A DNA stretch of 64,000 nt from Thermomonas sp. (GCA_016720345.1 JADKKV010000005.1:744001-808000), one strand, 5' to 3'. Positions 1 through 12,282 are shown, counted from the stretch's first letter. Numbers and translations are program-made. The notes: a model not told the origin generated them from the sequence alone.

Positions 1-53
1 GAATTTCCCGTCGAACATGCTCACTGGTTCGAGAATCCTGGTCGGGAAACTTC

Positions 54-73
54 ACTCTGGCCCCTTTTTCCCC
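54..73 (+). repeat. Short dispersed repeat, copy 1
   Basis: The core reads ACTCTGGCCCCTTTTTCCCC. A second copy with few differences lies at 20408-20427 in the same orientation. Both sit in gene-free DNA. Motifs of the form ACTCTGACCCC are, from memory, frequent around REP-associated tyrosine transposase genes in xanthomonads, but no transposase is visible here. Bases 1-82 hold no supported gene. Confidence 0.5.
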
Positions 74-82
74 ATCATCGAT

Positions 83-556
83 TCACGGCCACCAGAACTC
101 GGTCAGGGTGGCGATGCCGGGTTCGATGTTGGCGTCCACCGGCAACGCCAGCACCGCGATGGCGCCCGGCGGCATCCCGCGGTAATCGCCGGTCTGGCCG
201 CTGTGCATCAGCGCCGCCAACTGTTCGAGGCCGGGGTTGTGGCCGACCAGCAGCAGCCGCTCGGCATCGCGGTGGGCATCCGCCAGCGCGGCCAGGGTGC
301 CGGCGCTGCCTTCATAGATGGAGGCGTCCTCGTGGACTTCGCCGCCGCCGATGTCGCCGAGCGCGGCCAGGGTCTCGCGGGTGCGGTTCGCGGTCGAGCA
401 CAGCACCCGGTCGGGGCGCAGGCCGTGCTGGCGCAGCCAGTCGCCGGCGGCAGCCGCTTCCGCGCGCCCGGTTTCGGACAGTCCGCGGCCGAGGTCGTCC
501 TGTCCGGCAGTGGCGGGTTCGGCGTGGGCGTGGCGGAGCAGGATCAGTTCGCGCAT
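83..556 (-). CDS. sixA: Phosphohistidine phosphatase SixA
   Basis: This 157-residue protein belongs to the histidine-phosphatase (phosphoglycerate mutase-like) superfamily, SixA branch, which removes phosphate from phosphohistidine in proteins such as HPt domains. The N-terminal RHAHAEP motif carries the catalytic His9, and the second catalytic His106 lies in VGHNPG. The length is normal for SixA. It is a single cytoplasmic domain without a signal peptide. It lies 22 bases downstream of the ParA-like gene on the same strand and may be cotranscribed with it. A hybrid kinase with an HPt domain is encoded just upstream, so a role in damping that phosphorelay is possible, but this is inference. 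Confidence 0.85.
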   Translation of the reverse strand: MRELILLRHAHAEPATAGQDDLGRGLSETGRAEAAAAGDWLRQHGLRPDRVLCSTANRTRETLAALGDIGGGEVHEDASIYEGSAGTLAALADAHRDAERLLLVGHNPGLEQLAALMHSGQTGDYRGMPPGAIAVLALPVDANIEPGIATLTEFWWP

Positions 557-578
557 TCGATGTCCTTTCGAGGGTGGA

Positions 579-1208
579 TCAATCTTTCTTCAGCCAATGC
601 AGCAGCGGCACCCAGTCCGCCTGGTGCTCGCGCACCTGCGCGGAGTGGTAGTCGAACAGGCTCTTGCCGAGCCCGGTCAGGACCACGTAGGCCTGGCTGT
701 CGCGCAGCTGCGCGACCAGCGGGAACGGCCAGCTGCGCAGGATCTCCAGCGCCTGCTGCGAGGCATTGGTATGCGGTTTGAGGCGGTTGCCGAGCAGGCC
801 CACGCGCAGCTTGCCCTTGCGCACCCGCGGATGCTTGCCCAGCGATTCGACGAAACGCACGCTGGCCTCGATGTCCAGCGCGGACGGCTGGATCGGCACC
901 ACGACCGCATCGGCGATGTCGAGGAAGTCCTCCAGGTCACGCTCCATCGCCCCCGCCGGGGCATCGATGATCACCCGCTGGGTGTCGGACGGCAGTGCCT
1001 TGCGCCAGTTCTTGCGGGTCCCGTCGAGCGGCAGCACCGCGCTGGCCATGCCCGCGCGCCGCTGGCACCAGCGGGTGGCCGACTCCTGCGGGTCGGCATC
1101 GACCAGTGCCGTGTGCAGGCCGGCGACCGCGGCCTCCGCGGCCAGGTGGGTGGCCACCGTGGTCTTGCCGACGCCGCCCTTGGAACACGCCACCAACCAG
1201 GTCTTCAT
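579..1208 (-). CDS. ParA/MinD-like ATPase
   Basis: This 209-residue protein starts with the deviant Walker A motif SKGGVGKTT (residues 9-17), which defines the ParA/MinD/Mrp class of P-loop ATPases. The Walker A' region (VDADPQESATRW) and the VIIDAPAG segment follow as expected. It is short, with no N-terminal DNA-binding extension, and there is no parB-like partner beside it, so it is unlikely to be the chromosomal ParA. Similar orphan ParA proteins position cytoplasmic or polar complexes, but its cargo cannot be read from the sequence. It lies just upstream of sixA and downstream of the hybrid kinase, all on the minus strand. Confidence 0.8.
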   Translation of the reverse strand: MKTWLVACSKGGVGKTTVATHLAAEAAVAGLHTALVDADPQESATRWCQRRAGMASAVLPLDGTRKNWRKALPSDTQRVIIDAPAGAMERDLEDFLDIADAVVVPIQPSALDIEASVRFVESLGKHPRVRKGKLRVGLLGNRLKPHTNASQQALEILRSWPFPLVAQLRDSQAYVVLTGLGKSLFDYHSAQVREHQADWVPLLHWLKKD

Positions 1209-1267
1209 CGTGCGCTCCGATGCGGGATGACCGCAGCGTACACGCGGCGGTGGGCGCGTGCATGGAT

Positions 1268-4192
<2,925 letters not shown>

Positions 4193-4199
4193 TGCGTGC

Positions 4200-5396
4200 T
4201 TAATGGGCCGGCCGCCGCCAGCGGTTGACCACCGCCTGCAACTCGCTGCCGGGTACCGGCCGCGCGATCAGGTAGCCCTGGGCGACGTCGCATCCGAGCT
4301 CGGCCAGCATCTGCCAGTCCTCGATGGTCTCCACGCCCTCGGCCACGGTCGACAGCCCGAGCTTGCGCGCCAGGTCCAGGCTGGCCTCCACCACCGCCCG
4401 CTTGCGCGGCTGCGCGTGGGCGTCGATCACGAAGCCCTTGTCGATCTTGAGTTCGGTGAACGGGATCTGCGAGAGCTGCGCGAGCGAGGAATAGCCGGTG
4501 CCGAAATCATCGATCGACAGCCCGAACCCCTTCAGCCGCAGCCGCGCCAGCAGGCCCAGGCCACGCGCCGCATCCGACATCACCGAACTCTCGGTGATCT
4601 CCAGGATCACTTCCTCCGGCTCGATGTCGTGGCTCTCCACGATCGCCTGGTAACGGTCGGCCGACGACGGGTCGGCCAGCGCCACCGCCGAGACGTTGAC
4701 CGACAGCTTCAGCCGGTGCCCGCCATGGTCCCAGCGCTGCTTCCACCGGCAGGCTTCGTCGAGCATGCGGTCGGTCAGCGCATTGGCCAGGCCTTCGCGC
4801 TCCATCATCGGCACGAAGTGGCAGGGCCGCACCAGGCTGCCGTCGGGGCGCTCCCAGCGCGCCAGCGCCTCGACCCCGATCACCTTGCCGTTGGCGAATT
4901 CCACCTGCGGCTGGAACCAGGCGGTGATCTCGCCGGCCTGCAGCGCCTCCTGCAGCGCCTCGATGCCGAATTCGGCCACCGCGTCGTCCGGCTCCTCGCC
5001 GGCATGCTGGTCGATCCGGTTGAGGGTGGATTCCAGCTTGTCGCGGGTCAGCGGCTTCTCGACGCTGCCGAGCACGCGCAGGCCATAGGCGCGGGCCATC
5101 GTCTGCACGGTATTGAGCAACGCCGGGTCCAGCGCACTGACCACCACCACCGCGCGCGCAAGGCGCTCCTGGGCGATGTGGCCGATGCACTCGATGCCGT
5201 CCATCCCCGGCATGTCCAGGTCCACCAGCACCACGTCCGGCACCGCCGCCTGCAGCCGCAGCACCTCCAGCGCATGCAGGCCGTCGGCGCCTTCCAGCAC
5301 CTTGACCACCCCCAGCTCGGCAAGCAGCCGTACCGCGATCCGGCGCTGGAAGCCGTGATCCTCGACCACCATCACCTGCAATTCCTTCAGGGCCAT
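4200..5396 (-). CDS. Response regulator with EAL c-di-GMP phosphodiesterase domain
   Basis: The 398-residue product has an N-terminal receiver domain (residues 5-125, phosphoacceptor Asp59 in LVDLDMPGMDG, conserved Lys114 in EKP) and a C-terminal EAL domain (about 145-395). The EAL signature (residues 176-178), DDFGTGYSS, a KIDKGF segment and AEGVE are all present, so active hydrolysis of cyclic-di-GMP is expected. The reading frame extends 24 codons upstream, but MALKELQVMVVEDH at 5396 matches the normal start of a receiver domain. It precedes and is probably cotranscribed with the hybrid kinase, which would link that kinase's signal to c-di-GMP turnover. A divergent oxidoreductase gene shares the upstream region. 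Confidence 0.9.
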   Translation of the reverse strand: MALKELQVMVVEDHGFQRRIAVRLLAELGVVKVLEGADGLHALEVLRLQAAVPDVVLVDLDMPGMDGIECIGHIAQERLARAVVVVSALDPALLNTVQTMARAYGLRVLGSVEKPLTRDKLESTLNRIDQHAGEEPDDAVAEFGIEALQEALQAGEITAWFQPQVEFANGKVIGVEALARWERPDGSLVRPCHFVPMMEREGLANALTDRMLDEACRWKQRWDHGGHRLKLSVNVSAVALADPSSADRYQAIVESHDIEPEEVILEITESSVMSDAARGLGLLARLRLKGFGLSIDDFGTGYSSLAQLSQIPFTELKIDKGFVIDAHAQPRKRAVVEASLDLARKLGLSTVAEGVETIEDWQMLAELGCDVAQGYLIARPVPGSELQAVVNRWRRPAH

Positions 5397-5499
5397 GCGG
5401 CGCTCCCCAGCGCGTGCGGCGAACGCCAAGCGTACCCCAGTCTGGCGACGCGCAGGGCGCGCCGCCATGGCCGAAGCCGGACCGCCAAGGCGCCACTGC

Positions 5500-5567
5500 T
5501 AAAATGCCGAGTCTTTGCTCGAACGCCCCCGGGGCGTTTGCATTCGAACGCCCCGAGGGCGTTTTCG
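5500..5567 (+). promoter_or_regulatory. Leader with two tandem GC-rich hairpins before the oxidoreductase gene
   Basis: A possible -10 element TAAAAT (5500-5505) is followed by two near-duplicate inverted repeats. The first is AACGCCCC / GGGGCGTT at 5522-5538 and the second AACGCCC / GGGCGTT at 5547-5563. Each is preceded by the direct repeat TCGAACGCCCC and followed by TTT or TTTT. They lie between divergent genes, so they do not sit after any gene. If transcription starts near 5512, both would be in the 5' leader of the gene starting at 5586, as for an attenuator. No convincing -35 element was found. Confidence 0.45.
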
Positions 5568-5585
5568 CCTGTCCGGAACACCGCC

Positions 5586-8500
5586 ATGACCAGCACCGCC
5601 GAACTCTCCTCCCCGGCCTCGGCCAATACCGCACTCACCCAAGGGGTGGTCGATGCCGACTACACGCTGGAGGACAAGTACCGCCGCACCCAGGGCCGCA
5701 TCTACCTGAGCGGGGTGCAGGCGCTGGTCCGGCTGCCGCTGATGCAGAAGCTGCGCGACGAACGCGCCGGGCTGGATACCGCCGGCTTCATCTCCGGCTA
5801 CCGCGGTTCGCCGCTGGGCGGCTTCGACCTCGAGTTGTGGCGGGCCAAGAAGCAGCTCGCGTCGGCCAGGGTGAAGTTCCAGCCCGGCCTCAACGAGGAC
5901 CTGGGCGCGACCATGGTCTGGGGCACCCAGCAGCCGGGCCTGTTCCCGGGCGCGACCGTCGATGGCGTGTTCGCCATGTGGTACGGCAAGGGCCCGGGCG
6001 TGGACCGCTGCGGCGACGTCTTCAAGCATGCCAATGCCGCGGGCACGTCGAAGCACGGCGGCGTGCTGGCGTTGGCTGCGGACGACCACAACTGCCGCAG
6101 CTCGACCTTGCCGCATGGCAGCGAACACGAATTCGTCAGCGCGATGATGCCGGTGCTCAACCCGGCCGGCGTGCAGGACATCCTCGACCTGGGCCTGCTC
6201 GGTTTCGCGATGTCGCGCTTCACCGGCCGCTGGGTCGGCTTCAAGACGATCGCCGAGACGGTGGAATCCTCCGCTTCGGTCGATGTCGATCCGTTCGCGA
6301 TGCAGGTCGTGCTGCCCGGCGACGCCGACTTCGGGATGCCCGCAGGCGGCCTCAACATCCGCTGGCCGGATCCGCCGCTGGACCAGGAGATGCGCCTGCA
6401 TCGCTACGCGGTCAAGGCCGCGCAGGCGTTCGCGCGCGCCAACGGCATCGACCGCATCGTCATCGATTCGGCGAATGCGCGGCTCGGCATCGTCACCACC
6501 GGCAAGAGCTACCTGGACGTGCTGCAGGCGCTGGAATACCTGGGCCTGGACGATGCCGCATGCCGTGACCTCGGGATCCGCGTGTACAAGGTCGGCATGA
6601 CCTGGCCGCTGGAGCCGCAGGGCATCCGCGCGTTCGTGCGCGGGCTGGAAGACGTGCTGGTCGTCGAGGAGAAGCATTCCTTCATCGAGTCGCAGATGAA
6701 GGAACTGTTCTACAACTTCGAGGGCAAGCGCCCGTCGATCGTCGGCAAGTACGACGAGGCCGGCGAATGGATCCTGCCGAGCACCGGCGAACTCACCCCG
6801 GCGCGGATCGCCGGGGTGATCGGCAAGCGCCTGCAGCGCTTCCACCGCAGCGAGCGGATCGACGCGGTGCTGGCGTGGATGGAAGCGAAGGAAGGCGAAC
6901 TGGCGCTGCCGCGCGCCAACTTCCCGCGGGTGCCGCATTACTGCTCCGGCTGCCCGCACAACACCAGCACCAAGGTGCCGGAGGGCTCGCGCGCGCAGGG
7001 CGGCATCGGTTGCCACTACATGGTGACGTGGATGGACCGCAGCACCGACACCTTCACCCACATGGGCGGCGAAGGGGTGACCTGGGCCGGGCAGGCGGCG
7101 TTCACCGAAACCCCGCACATCTTCCAGAACCTCGGCGACGGCACCTATTTCCACAGCGGTTCGCTGGCGATCCGGCAATCGATCGCGGCCGGCGTCAACA
7201 TCACCTACAAGATCCTCTACAACGACGCGGTGGCGATGACCGGCGGCCAGCCGGTGGACGGCACCCTGAGCGTGCCGCAGATCGCGCACCAGATGCGCGC
7301 CGAGGGCGTGCAGGTGATCGCGCTGGTCAGCGACGACATCGACAAGTGGACCGATCCGTCGATCTTCCCGGATGGCGTGGCCTTCCACGACCGCCGCGAA
7401 CTCGACGCCGTGCAGAAGACGCTGCGCGAGGTGAAGGGCACCTCCATCCTGATCTACGACCAGACCTGCGCCACCGAGAAGCGCCGCCGCCGCAAGCGCG
7501 GCAAGGTCGTCGACCCGCAGAAGCGGGTGCTGGTGAACTCGCTGGTGTGCGAAGGCTGCGGCGATTGCGGGCAGAAGAGCTTCTGCGTCAGCGTGCTGCC
7601 GAAGGACACCGAGTTCGGGCGCAAGCGCGAGATCGACCAGAGCAACTGCAACAAGGACTACAGCTGCGTGGAGGGCTTCTGCCCCAGCTTCGTCACCGTC
7701 CACGGCGGCAAGCCGCGCAAGGGCAGGAACATCAACGCGGCCGCGCGCCTGGCCGCGCTGCCGGCGCCCACCGTGCGCAGCGACCTGGCGCAACCCTGGA
7801 ACATCCTGATCACCGGCGTCGGCGGTACCGGCGTGGTCACCATCGGCGCGCTGCTGGGCATGGCCGGGCACCTGGAAGGCAAGGGTTCCAGCGTGCTGGA
7901 CCAGACCGGCCTCGCCCAGAAGGGCGGCGCGGTCACCACCCACATCCGCATCGCCAGGACGCCGGCCGACATCCACGCGGTGCGCATCGCCGCCGGCGAA
8001 GCCGACCTGGTGCTCGGCTGCGACATGGTGGTGGTCAACGACTACTGGGCGCTGTCGAAGATCCGCGCCGGCCGCACCCAGGTGGTGCTGAACACCTACG
8101 AGGCGATGCCGGGCACCTTCACCACCCGCCCGGACATGCAGTTCCCGGCCGCCGACATCGTCAAGGCGGTGAGCACCGCGCTCGACGGCGCCGCGCCGCT
8201 GCAGATCGACGCCACCCGCATCGCCACCGCGCTGATGGGCGATGCCATCGCCGCCAACCTGTTCATGCTCGGCTATGCGTGGCAGCAGGGGCTGGTGCCG
8301 ATCTCGTTCGATGCGCTGATGCGCGCGATCGAGCTCAACGGCGCCGCGGTGGAAATGAACAAGACCGCGTTCGCATGGGGGCGGCTGGCGGTGGTGGACC
8401 TGCACGCAGTGGTCGATGCCGCCGGCATCGTGCGCAACGCGCCGACCGCGGCCGAACGCGCCGGGCATGTGCTGCCGCTGCTCGGCGCCACCGCCAATGA

Positions 8501-9281
8501 CGCGGGCGAATCCGGGCTGACCCCGTTCGCGGCGGACCTGCGCAGCGAGGACGAATTGCGCCACGTGCCGGCCAGCGCCGGCAGCGATGTCGCCTTCCTG
8601 CCGCTGGACGACGCACGCCTGTCGCGCTCGCTGGACGAGGTGATCGCGCGCCGCGTCGCCTTCCTCACCGGCTACCAGAACGCGAAGTACGCCCGGCGCT
8701 ATTCCGCCTTCGTGGCGAAGGTGCGCGCGGTGGAGGCGAGCAAGGCACCGGGCAGCACCGACCTGTCGGAAGCGGTGGCCCGCTATTTCTTCAAGCTGAT
8801 GGCCTACAAGGACGAGTACGAGGTCGCGCGCCTGTACACCAGCGGCGAGTTCAGGCGCCGCGTCGAACAGCAGTTCGAGGGCGACTACACGCTGAAGTTC
8901 CACCTCGCCCCGCCGCTGCTGGCGAAGAAGAACGCGCAGGGCCAGCTGGTCAAACGGGAATACGGCAGCTGGGTGTTCACCGCGTTCAGGGTGATGGCGA
9001 AGCTGCGCGGCCTGCGCGGCACCCCGCTGGACGTGTTCGGCTACAGCGCCGAACGCCGCGGCGAGCGCCGGCTGATCGCCGACTACGAGAAGACCATCGC
9101 CGGCCTGTTCGACAGGCTGGATGCCGGCAACGTGGACCTGGCCGCCGCCATCGCCAGCATCCCGGAGCACATCCGCGGCTACGGGCACGTCAAGGAAGCG
9201 CACCTGCACAAGGCCAAGGCGCGCGAGGCGGACCTGCTGGGGGAATGGGTCAACCCGCTGCGGGTGGTGCAGGCGGCTTGA
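5586..9281 (+). CDS. Indolepyruvate:ferredoxin oxidoreductase, fused
   Basis: This 1231-residue fused enzyme carries out CoA-dependent oxidative decarboxylation of aryl or branched 2-oxoacids with ferredoxin as acceptor. The N-terminal part is pyrimidine-binding. The central part holds the thiamine-pyrophosphate domain with YCSGCPHNTST, GGIGCHYMVTW and GDGTYFHSG. A cysteine-rich segment at about residues 653-705 (CEGCGDCGQ, then SNCNKDYSCVEGFCPSF) would bind iron-sulfur clusters. The gamma-type domain follows (about 740-930, with DQTGLAQKGGAV), then a C-terminal domain typical of the long proteobacterial form. The open frame extends far upstream through the antisense of the EAL gene, but ATG at 5586 gives the family's usual N-terminus. 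A leader with two hairpins precedes it. Confidence 0.9.
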   Translation: MTSTAELSSPASANTALTQGVVDADYTLEDKYRRTQGRIYLSGVQALVRLPLMQKLRDERAGLDTAGFISGYRGSPLGGFDLELWRAKKQLASARVKFQPGLNEDLGATMVWGTQQPGLFPGATVDGVFAMWYGKGPGVDRCGDVFKHANAAGTSKHGGVLALAADDHNCRSSTLPHGSEHEFVSAMMPVLNPAGVQDILDLGLLGFAMSRFTGRWVGFKTIAETVESSASVDVDPFAMQVVLPGDADFGMPAGGLNIRWPDPPLDQEMRLHRYAVKAAQAFARANGIDRIVIDSANARLGIVTTGKSYLDVLQALEYLGLDDAACRDLGIRVYKVGMTWPLEPQGIRAFVRGLEDVLVVEEKHSFIESQMKELFYNFEGKRPSIVGKYDEAGEWILPSTGELTPARIAGVIGKRLQRFHRSERIDAVLAWMEAKEGELALPRANFPRVPHYCSGCPHNTSTKVPEGSRAQGGIGCHYMVTWMDRSTDTFTHMGGEGVTWAGQAAFTETPHIFQNLGDGTYFHSGSLAIRQSIAAGVNITYKILYNDAVAMTGGQPVDGTLSVPQIAHQMRAEGVQVIALVSDDIDKWTDPSIFPDGVAFHDRRELDAVQKTLREVKGTSILIYDQTCATEKRRRRKRGKVVDPQKRVLVNSLVCEGCGDCGQKSFCVSVLPKDTEFGRKREIDQSNCNKDYSCVEGFCPSFVTVHGGKPRKGRNINAAARLAALPAPTVRSDLAQPWNILITGVGGTGVVTIGALLGMAGHLEGKGSSVLDQTGLAQKGGAVTTHIRIARTPADIHAVRIAAGEADLVLGCDMVVVNDYWALSKIRAGRTQVVLNTYEAMPGTFTTRPDMQFPAADIVKAVSTALDGAAPLQIDATRIATALMGDAIAANLFMLGYAWQQGLVPISFDALMRAIELNGAAVEMNKTAFAWGRLAVVDLHAVVDAAGIVRNAPTAAERAGHVLPLLGATANDAGESGLTPFAADLRSEDELRHVPASAGSDVAFLPLDDARLSRSLDEVIARRVAFLTGYQNAKYARRYSAFVAKVRAVEASKAPGSTDLSEAVARYFFKLMAYKDEYEVARLYTSGEFRRRVEQQFEGDYTLKFHLAPPLLAKKNAQGQLVKREYGSWVFTAFRVMAKLRGLRGTPLDVFGYSAERRGERRLIADYEKTIAGLFDRLDAGNVDLAAAIASIPEHIRGYGHVKEAHLHKAKAREADLLGEWVNPLRVVQAA

Positions 9282-9341
9282 TATCCGCGAACTGCGGCTG
9301 CCGCGGTTTGCCTGCGACGCAGGCGAAGCGCCGACCCGCGA

Positions 9342-10163
9342 TCACGGCGCGGAGATCGCGCCGATCGCGCCGCCACCCTGGGCCGCATCGCCGCGCGCGG
9401 CGGCGAGGATCGTGCGCGCATCGCGGCCGTCGCAGGCGAAGCTGCGGCCGCGTTGCAGCCACGCCGCATCGTCGGCGTAGGCGAACAGCAATTGCCGCTG
9501 CTTCATGGCGTCGATGACGACCCGGGCGATGCCCTCGCGCAGCGCCGGGCAGCCCTGGCTGCGGCCGAGGCGGCCACGGGCGCGGATCAGGTCCGGATCG
9601 GCATACCAGGCACCGTGCATGACGATCGCACGCCGGCGCGCGGCATCGTTGAATCCGGGGTCGAGGCCATCCATGCGCAGCGAGTAGCCGTTGCCGCCCT
9701 GGTAGGTTTCCGCGGTGCGGTACAGGCCAAGGCTTGTCTGGTAGCTGCCCTCGACGTTCGAGAACCTCCGTGCGACGTTTTCGCCGCTGCCCTGGCCGTG
9801 GGCGACGTGCTCATGGAACAGCAGCCTGGCCTCGGCAAGATCGAACACCCACAGCCGCTTGTGCGTGGATGGCAGCGAATAGTCGATCACCGCCAGCCGC
9901 GCATCGGCGTCCGCATCGCCGTTGCGCAGCGCGCACTCGCGCGCCTGCAACGCAAGCGCCAGCACGCCGCGGTCGGCATCCGGCGCGAGCCGGGCGAGGG
10001 CCTGCAGCAGCGGTTGCCGGGCAGCCGCAACCGGGGTGGCGGCGATGGCCGGCGGCGTCAGTCTGGCCGACGCCGCGGGGGCGCCGGGCCTGGGTTGCGG
10101 ACCCGCGCAGCCGGCGAGCAGGCTGATGCCGCACATGGTGATGGCAAGGTGGGAAAAGCGCAT
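9342..10163 (-). CDS. Murein L,D-transpeptidase catalytic-domain lipoprotein
   Basis: This 273-residue protein has a lipoprotein signal with lipobox LLAGC (Cys19), followed by a proline/alanine-rich linker and a YkuD_2-type catalytic domain. The catalytic pair is recognisable as His183 in VMHGAWYADP and Cys205 in LGRSQGCPAL, matching the H-G and S-x-G-C pattern of L,D-transpeptidases. The family acts on peptidoglycan or attaches lipoproteins to it in the periplasm. It is convergent with the oxidoreductase gene 60 bases away, a gap holding a small GC hairpin without a T-tract. Whether it makes 3-3 crosslinks or hydrolyses bonds cannot be decided from sequence. Confidence 0.82.
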   Translation of the reverse strand: MRFSHLAITMCGISLLAGCAGPQPRPGAPAASARLTPPAIAATPVAAARQPLLQALARLAPDADRGVLALALQARECALRNGDADADARLAVIDYSLPSTHKRLWVFDLAEARLLFHEHVAHGQGSGENVARRFSNVEGSYQTSLGLYRTAETYQGGNGYSLRMDGLDPGFNDAARRRAIVMHGAWYADPDLIRARGRLGRSQGCPALREGIARVVIDAMKQRQLLFAYADDAAWLQRGRSFACDGRDARTILAAARGDAAQGGGAIGAISAP

Positions 10164-10245
10164 GGCGGGACCTTAACGGCATCGCCGGCGCATGTCGCTG
10201 AATGGGTTGCGCGGGGCTGAACGGCAACGAATCCTTAACGCGAAA

Positions 10246-10280
10246 CTGCGAACGCGATCATCCAACCGCCGCGTTCGCAG
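10246..10280 (-). terminator. Inverted repeat downstream of the M61 peptidase gene
   Basis: An 11-bp perfect inverted repeat (CTGCGAACGCG at 10246-10256 and CGCGTTCGCAG at 10270-10280) encloses a 13-base loop and begins 7 bases past the stop codon of the M61 gene. No strong T-tract follows on the minus strand, so it may be a factor-dependent terminator or a 3'-end stabilising stem. Confidence 0.45.
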
Positions 10281-10286
10281 CGCGCA

Positions 10287-12179
10287 TCACTTGCGTGCGG
10301 ACAGGATCGGCGTGAGGTAATCCGGCTTGTCCTTGATCCGCTCCAGGTGCGGATGGCGCAGGCCGCCGTGGTAGTCGATCTTCACCGTGCGGTAGCGGTC
10401 GAACTCCTTGACCAGCAGCTCGATTGGCGCCTTGCCGGTCTTGGCCGCCTTGATCGCCTCCTCCAGCACGTCGCCGTCGTAGGCGGTGCCGTTGACCGCG
10501 ATCACCTGCGTGCCGCTGCCGATGCCGGCATTGAACGCGGGGCCGTCCCAGCGCACGTCGCCGATGCTGCCGTCCTTGCCGATGGTAAGCCCGATCGAAT
10601 AGGTGAAGTCGGCGCCGCCGCGGCTGCCCGCGCCCTTGGCATAGGCATTGGGCTCGTCCTTGTAGACCAGCTTCCAGCCGCCGGCCTCGATGCCGCCGGT
10701 GAGGCCGGTCCTGCCGTCCAGGCGGTCGCGCAGGAACGTCGACCAGTCGTGCGGATGCACGCCGTTGAGCGTGGCCACCACGTCCTCGAAGGTGTAGAGG
10801 TCCTGCACCTTCCATTCGCCGTCGTTGACGCCGAAGAACGCCCGTGCGAAATCATCCAGCGAGCGCTTGCCGTTGCTGCCGGCGCGGATCAGCGCGTCGG
10901 CTTCCAGCCAGATCATCTGGCCGCCGCGGTAGTAGTCCTCGCTCATCTGGTAATTGAGGTAGGCGCGCGCGCCGCGGCCGACCACGATCGGGTCGTTGGT
11001 GGTGTCCTGGATGCCGCGCCAGGACAGGCCCGGGCGGTTCTCGGCATAGGTGGCGGCCACCAGCGCCAGCGCGTCGATCGACGCCGGCAGCGGGCGCATG
11101 CCGCTGCGCGCGGCCAGCACGTTGCCCCAGTACTGGGTCTGGCCTTCGTACACCCACAGCAGGCTGTCCTGCATCGGCGTGTTGAGGTTCGGCACCCACA
11201 GGTCCTTGCCGCGCCGGTACTTGCCGTTCCACGAATGCACGAACTCGTGCGCCAGCAGGTCGGTGAAGCCCTGCTTCTCCTTCCAGCCGGTGAAGTAGTC
11301 GGTGCCGACGCCGTTCTCGCTGCTGCGCTGGTGCTCCAGGCCGTTGCCGCCCATCTGGTCGGACAGCGAGAACAGGAACTGGTAGTGGTCGTAATGCTGC
11401 GCGCCGAACAGCTTCATCGCCTGGTCGACCATCTTCCTGTGGATCGCCACCTGTTCCGGCTTGGCTTCCAGGTACTTCGGCGCATCGGCAACCACGCCCA
11501 GCTTCACCTGCACCTTGCTGCCGGCGGGGGTCAGGTCGATGTTCTTCGCGTGGCGGCCGGCGTACACCGGCGAGTCGACGAAGATGTCGTAGGGCACGTT
11601 TTCGTAATCGATGGTGTCGCCGCTGCGGCCGTCTTCGTGCAGGGCGGTGAACGCGGTCCAGCCGGCCGGGTAGGTGACCCGCGGGTCGACCATGATCTGG
11701 CGCATGTAGTGGCCGGCCGGGTACAGCGCGGCCGAGATGAACTGCAGGTTGAGCATGTTCGGCGTCATCACCACCCGGCCCTGGCCGGGGCCGGTGGCGG
11801 TGAGCAGGTCGAACTCGGCGGTGATTTCGGTGACGCCGTCCGGCACCACCAGGTGGAACGCGCCGACCTCCAGGGTGTCGCGCTTCCAGTCCAGCTTGCG
11901 GCCGTTGGCCTTGAAGGTCAGCCCGGCGATGTCGTCCAGCCCGTTGCGGGGCGAGTGCCCGCCCGGCACCCAGCGCGGAAACAGCAGGGTCAGCGGGCCG
12001 GCCTGCACCGGGATGGTCTGCTTGATGCGGAAGATGCGCTGCGAAAGATTGGTGGCGTCCACCTCGACCTTCATCATGCCCGGCGCGTACGGCACGTCCA
12101 GCGGCTGCGGCACCTCCTGCGCATGCGCGGCGAAGGCCAGCGCGGACATCAGGGCGGCAACGAGGATTCGACGGCGCAT
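10287..12179 (-). CDS. M61 glycyl-aminopeptidase-like metallopeptidase with PDZ domain
   Basis: The 630-residue product is an exported zinc peptidase of family M61. A cleavable signal peptide covers about residues 1-20 (hydrophobic stretch, then AHAQ). A beta-rich N-terminal domain follows. The catalytic domain has the HEFVH zinc motif at 311-315 with SWNGKYRRG after it, as usual for M61. A C-terminal PDZ domain occupies about 520-610. ATG at 12179 is preferred over an upstream in-frame start because it gives the signal peptide directly. Family members cleave small N-terminal residues from peptides, and the protein should be periplasmic. It is downstream of the MFS gene on the same strand, about 100 bases apart. 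Confidence 0.88.
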   Translation of the reverse strand: MRRRILVAALMSALAFAAHAQEVPQPLDVPYAPGMMKVEVDATNLSQRIFRIKQTIPVQAGPLTLLFPRWVPGGHSPRNGLDDIAGLTFKANGRKLDWKRDTLEVGAFHLVVPDGVTEITAEFDLLTATGPGQGRVVMTPNMLNLQFISAALYPAGHYMRQIMVDPRVTYPAGWTAFTALHEDGRSGDTIDYENVPYDIFVDSPVYAGRHAKNIDLTPAGSKVQVKLGVVADAPKYLEAKPEQVAIHRKMVDQAMKLFGAQHYDHYQFLFSLSDQMGGNGLEHQRSSENGVGTDYFTGWKEKQGFTDLLAHEFVHSWNGKYRRGKDLWVPNLNTPMQDSLLWVYEGQTQYWGNVLAARSGMRPLPASIDALALVAATYAENRPGLSWRGIQDTTNDPIVVGRGARAYLNYQMSEDYYRGGQMIWLEADALIRAGSNGKRSLDDFARAFFGVNDGEWKVQDLYTFEDVVATLNGVHPHDWSTFLRDRLDGRTGLTGGIEAGGWKLVYKDEPNAYAKGAGSRGGADFTYSIGLTIGKDGSIGDVRWDGPAFNAGIGSGTQVIAVNGTAYDGDVLEEAIKAAKTGKAPIELLVKEFDRYRTVKIDYHGGLRHPHLERIKDKPDYLTPILSARK

Positions 12180-12282
12180 CGGGCACTCCGGGGTTCGGGC
12201 AAGACCGCCATCGTCCGGCCACCGGAGCGGCCGCGCGCCTGCCGGAAGCCATGGATGCGGTCCGAAGCAGGTGCGGCGCGCA

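Noticed and set aside
5499-9209. A 1236-residue open frame on the minus strand inside the oxidoreductase gene.
   Set aside because: It is antisense to a gene with strong family motifs and has low-complexity His/Arg/Ala composition typical of GC-rich shadow frames.
9308-9322. A GC hairpin between the oxidoreductase and L,D-transpeptidase genes as an intrinsic terminator.
   Set aside because: The loop is minimal and no T-tract follows on either strand.
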